Source: a virus
Length of the DNA stretch: 64,000 nucleotides
Strand: one strand, 5' to 3'
Virus record (IMG/VR): IMGVR_UViG_3300022752_000056
Coordinates: 1 to 64,000 of that record
Shown here: in pieces, positions 61,894-64,000 of the stretch
Layout: each line of letters opens with the position of its first letter
How positions within the stretch are numbered: position 1 is the first letter of the stretch
The notes under the pieces: generated by a model
The model's input: only the letters and a program-made list of their open reading frames with translations
Databases searched by the model: none
What the model was told of the DNA's origin: nothing
Program-made: the position numbers and the translations under genes

Positions 61894-63289
61894 CTATTCC
61901 TACGACTTACAAAAACTTTATTTAGAAATGTTTCTAAGTGATGCAGAAACATTTGCTAGGTGCCAAAATATATTTGACCCGGAAAACTTTGATCAAAGAC
62001 TAAGACCAACTGCGGACTTTATACTAAAATACAGTGATCAATACAAGATCATGCCCGAAGTAATACAGGTCAACGCAGCCTGTCAAGAAAATCTAGATAG
62101 AGTAAACCTACCAAAAGAAAATTATGAATGGTTATTAAACGAATTTGAAGAATTTAGTAGACACAAGGCCTTGGAACGTGCAATAATCCGTAGTGCCGAT
62201 CTGTTAGAAAAAGGTGACTATGGACCTGTAGAGAAACTGATTAAAGAGGCTATACAGGTCAGTTTGAACAAAGACATGGGCACTGATTATTTTGAAGATC
62301 CTAGGGCCAGACTCAGTCAACTTAAAGACAGTAATGGACAGATATCCACAGGATGGCCCACTGTAGATAAAAAACTCTATGGTGGTTTTAATCGAGGTGA
62401 ATTGAATATTTTTGCTGCGGCATCAGGAGGAGGTAAGAGTTTATTCTTGGCCAACCTTGGCGTAAATTGGGCCTTGGCCGGTCTAAACGTGATTTATCTA
62501 ACTTTTGAACTTTCAGAAAATCTAGTGGCCATGAGATTAGATTCGATGATCACAGGAATTTCAACTAGAGAAATATTTCGTAATATAGATGATGTTGAAT
62601 TAAAGGTAAAAATTCTAGGTAAACAAGCAGGTAGTATACAGATAAAATACATGCCTTCAGGTAAAACCTGTAACGATATACGTGCATATTTAAAAGAATA
62701 TCAAATTAAAAAACAAATAAAACCAGATGTACTACTGATAGATTATTTAGATCTTATGATGCCTCTAAGCGTGAAAGTTTCACCCAGTGATTTATTTGTC
62801 AAGGACAAATATGTATCAGAAGAAATACGTAACCTAGCCATGGAAACTCAGTGTATCACAGTCACAGCCAGTCAGTTAAATCGTTCGGCAGTGGAAGAAA
62901 TTGAATTTGATCATAGTCATATCAGTGGTGGTTTAAGTAAAATACAAACCGCAGACAATGTCATAGGTATCTTTACCAGCCGTGCTATGAAAGAACGGGG
63001 ACGCTATCAAATACAATTTATGAAAACACGCTCTAGTTCAGGTGTGGGTCAAAAAGTAGATCTTGAATTTAATCAAGATAGTCTGAGAATCACTGACCTA
63101 GGTGAAGAATCATCTCTCTCAGACACACAGTCAAAAAGTTCTACCATAGCAGATAGTCTACGTAGAACCAGTACGACCATGGATACTACTACCGCTGAAC
63201 ATACACTGCCACGAAAACCACAGAAAAAAGCAGCCATGGAGGATATTAGATCAATGATAATGAACTCAATTAACCCAGAACAGGACTAA
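61883..63289 (+). CDS. 41: Replicative DnaB-type helicase gp41
   Basis: 468 residues (T4 gp41 is 475). An N-terminal helical domain, then Walker A AAASGGGKS (178-186), YLTFELSENLVAMRL, Walker B VLLIDYLDLM and TASQLNRSA. As a hexamer it unwinds the fork and stimulates gp61. A Ser/Thr-rich, probably disordered tail (about 405-445) precedes a short C-terminal helix. Overlaps the gp61 gene by 11 bp. Confidence 0.94.
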   Translation: MASNYSYDLQKLYLEMFLSDAETFARCQNIFDPENFDQRLRPTADFILKYSDQYKIMPEVIQVNAACQENLDRVNLPKENYEWLLNEFEEFSRHKALERAIIRSADLLEKGDYGPVEKLIKEAIQVSLNKDMGTDYFEDPRARLSQLKDSNGQISTGWPTVDKKLYGGFNRGELNIFAAASGGGKSLFLANLGVNWALAGLNVIYLTFELSENLVAMRLDSMITGISTREIFRNIDDVELKVKILGKQAGSIQIKYMPSGKTCNDIRAYLKEYQIKKQIKPDVLLIDYLDLMMPLSVKVSPSDLFVKDKYVSEEIRNLAMETQCITVTASQLNRSAVEEIEFDHSHISGGLSKIQTADNVIGIFTSRAMKERGRYQIQFMKTRSSSGVGQKVDLEFNQDSLRITDLGEESSLSDTQSKSSTIADSLRRTSTTMDTTTAEHTLPRKPQKKAAMEDIRSMIMNSINPEQD

Positions 63290-63851
63290 ACCAATTGCAG
63301 ATTTCTTCTTGAGCATGGCAGTCAATGATCTTACGCCACTGAGAATCTTCATCGTAATCAAAAATTAAACTGGTCGTGGGTCTTATCACGCTCCAAGTAT
63401 GTTCAACACTCCAGGGACTACGGCCACTGAGCTCACCTTCTAAGAACCCACCTAGCCAACGTTGACAACCAGCTATCACACGATATTGTCTAGGACCTTG
63501 GCCCTGAGCTATGTCCTTTAATATACTAGGATCATAGCTTATACCAAGGTCATTACCAATACTGTGAGTGCTCTTGCAGGTGTAATCCAATGTGTGTATC
63601 AAGACTAATCTATTGGTATGTTCTGTTCCACCTCGGTATACAGGTTCATTTCCTATGTATCCGTGTATACCAAGATTGGTCATGATCATGCTCAAATCCA
63701 AACTCATACTCTTGGCGTCAATTCTATAGGCCATGGCCTGCGAAGGATCATGCTCGGCTACAAGGAAAACAGATCTTGTAAAATCTTTATCCTGTCTACG
63801 AGGATGAGCTGCAATTAAATGATTTACTAGGTTTACGGGTTTAATTATCAT
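63270..63851 (-). CDS. YqgE/AlgH-like (UPF0301) protein
   Basis: 193 residues. NHLIAAHPRRQDKDFTRSVF then LVAEHDPSQAMAY (10-42), VYRGGTEHTNRLVLIHTLDY (71-90), GISYDPSILKDIAQGQGP (103-120) and RWLGGFLEGEL (131-141) follow the YqgE/AlgH family along its length (HPxxxDxxFxRSVV...EH..GAMG; GGP...RGFxLH; GxAxWGxGQLExEL). The family is found in most Gram-negative bacteria and its biochemical function is poorly defined. It is convergent with gp41 (20-bp overlap). A late-promoter core lies 5 nt before its ATG. Confidence 0.78.
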   Translation of the reverse strand: MIIKPVNLVNHLIAAHPRRQDKDFTRSVFLVAEHDPSQAMAYRIDAKSMSLDLSMIMTNLGIHGYIGNEPVYRGGTEHTNRLVLIHTLDYTCKSTHSIGNDLGISYDPSILKDIAQGQGPRQYRVIAGCQRWLGGFLEGELSGRSPWSVEHTWSVIRPTTSLIFDYDEDSQWRKIIDCHAQEEICNWFSPVLG

Positions 63852-63856
63852 ACAAA

Positions 63857-63862
63857 TATTTA
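63857..63862 (-). promoter_or_regulatory. Late promoter core TAAATA for the YqgE-like gene
   Basis: Minus-strand TTAAATA with 5 nt (TTTGT) to ATG 63851, the leaderless spacing seen elsewhere. Confidence 0.5.
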
Positions 63863-63960
63863 ACAGGCTTTGCCAAATTAGTCAACGCTTTTGTTATCAA
63901 GGCGTTAATATATATACGTAGAGAAAATCTATGTAAATAAACTTTTTAAGGAAATTTAAA

Positions 63961-64000
63961 ATGAAAACAACTCTCGCTATGTTAATTGCTGCATTTGGTA
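63961..64000 (+). CDS. Start of a secreted or membrane protein gene, cut by the window edge
   Basis: Thirteen codons are visible (MKTTLAMLIAAFG), the basic start and hydrophobic core of a signal peptide. AAGGA lies just upstream at 63948-63952, and GTAAATAAA at 63933-63941 matches late-promoter variants elsewhere. Nothing more can be said of the product. Confidence 0.5.
   Translation, partial: MKTTLAMLIAAFG

Noticed and set aside
63881-63916. sigma70 promoter (TTGTTA/TATATA) and hairpin AACGC/GCGTT before the last gene
   Set aside because: Spacer is 14-16 bp with a weak -35, and the hairpin has a bulge and no T tract; not strong enough to list.

Overview
The window is a contiguous piece of an AT-rich (about 36% G+C by eye) T4-like myovirus genome. 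Recognisable T4-type proteins are portal gp20, prohead core gp67, protease gp21, scaffold gp22, capsid gp23, neck gp13/gp14, tail completion gp15, sheath gp18, tube gp19, head completion gp4, terminase gp16/gp17, baseplate hub gp26/gp51, tape measure, dNMP kinase, gp32, UvsX, UvsW, a clamp-loader candidate, primase gp61 and helicase gp41. The protein set (gp17-linked 780-residue protein, small acidic protein after UvsX, long UvsW operon) resembles the T4-like phages of cyanobacteria and Pelagibacter more than enterobacterial T4. No photosynthesis gene is present and the host cannot be named.

Layout. 1-464: GC-rich, hairpin-rich noncoding DNA, then a late promoter. 465-2875: two Gly/Ala/Gln-rich probable virion proteins. 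2872-3953 (minus): gp26 with gp51 in the -1 frame, divergent from the tape measure at 4037. 4037-12416: tape measure, portal, prohead core, protease, scaffold, capsid, then a strong terminator. 12558-33428: about 21 kb of virion surface proteins, including a 2320-residue protein with helical repeats, a 2026-residue protein with about 33 copies of one fibre repeat, a LamG-like triple-domain protein and an S74-chaperone fibre. 33442-39353: glycosyltransferase, Nudix, gp15 and gp14 (minus), gp13, dNMP kinase, zinc protein. 39447-50814: sheath, tube, tube-fold protein, gp4, gp16, internal-protein-like ORF, gp17 and its partner. 50951-63289: replication and recombination genes, with a 189-residue DnaE-like mini-protein at 59097. 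63270-63851 (minus): a YqgE/AlgH-like protein. A signal-peptide-like ORF is cut by the right edge.

Expression. Late promoters of T4 type (core TAAATA, often TATAAATA) recur. At eleven genes the core ends only 4-7 nt before the start codon, which predicts leaderless late mRNAs. The capsid, scaffold, sheath and tube genes instead have strong Shine-Dalgarno leaders. Two host-type sigma70 promoters precede the dNMP kinase and gp32. Rho-independent terminators are repeatedly followed at once by a late promoter.

Most notable observations: a putative programmed -1 frameshift joining gp26 to gp51, a miniature DnaE-like protein, the leaderless late-promoter pattern, a HARP-like protein translated with UvsW, and the GC-rich structured region at the left end.
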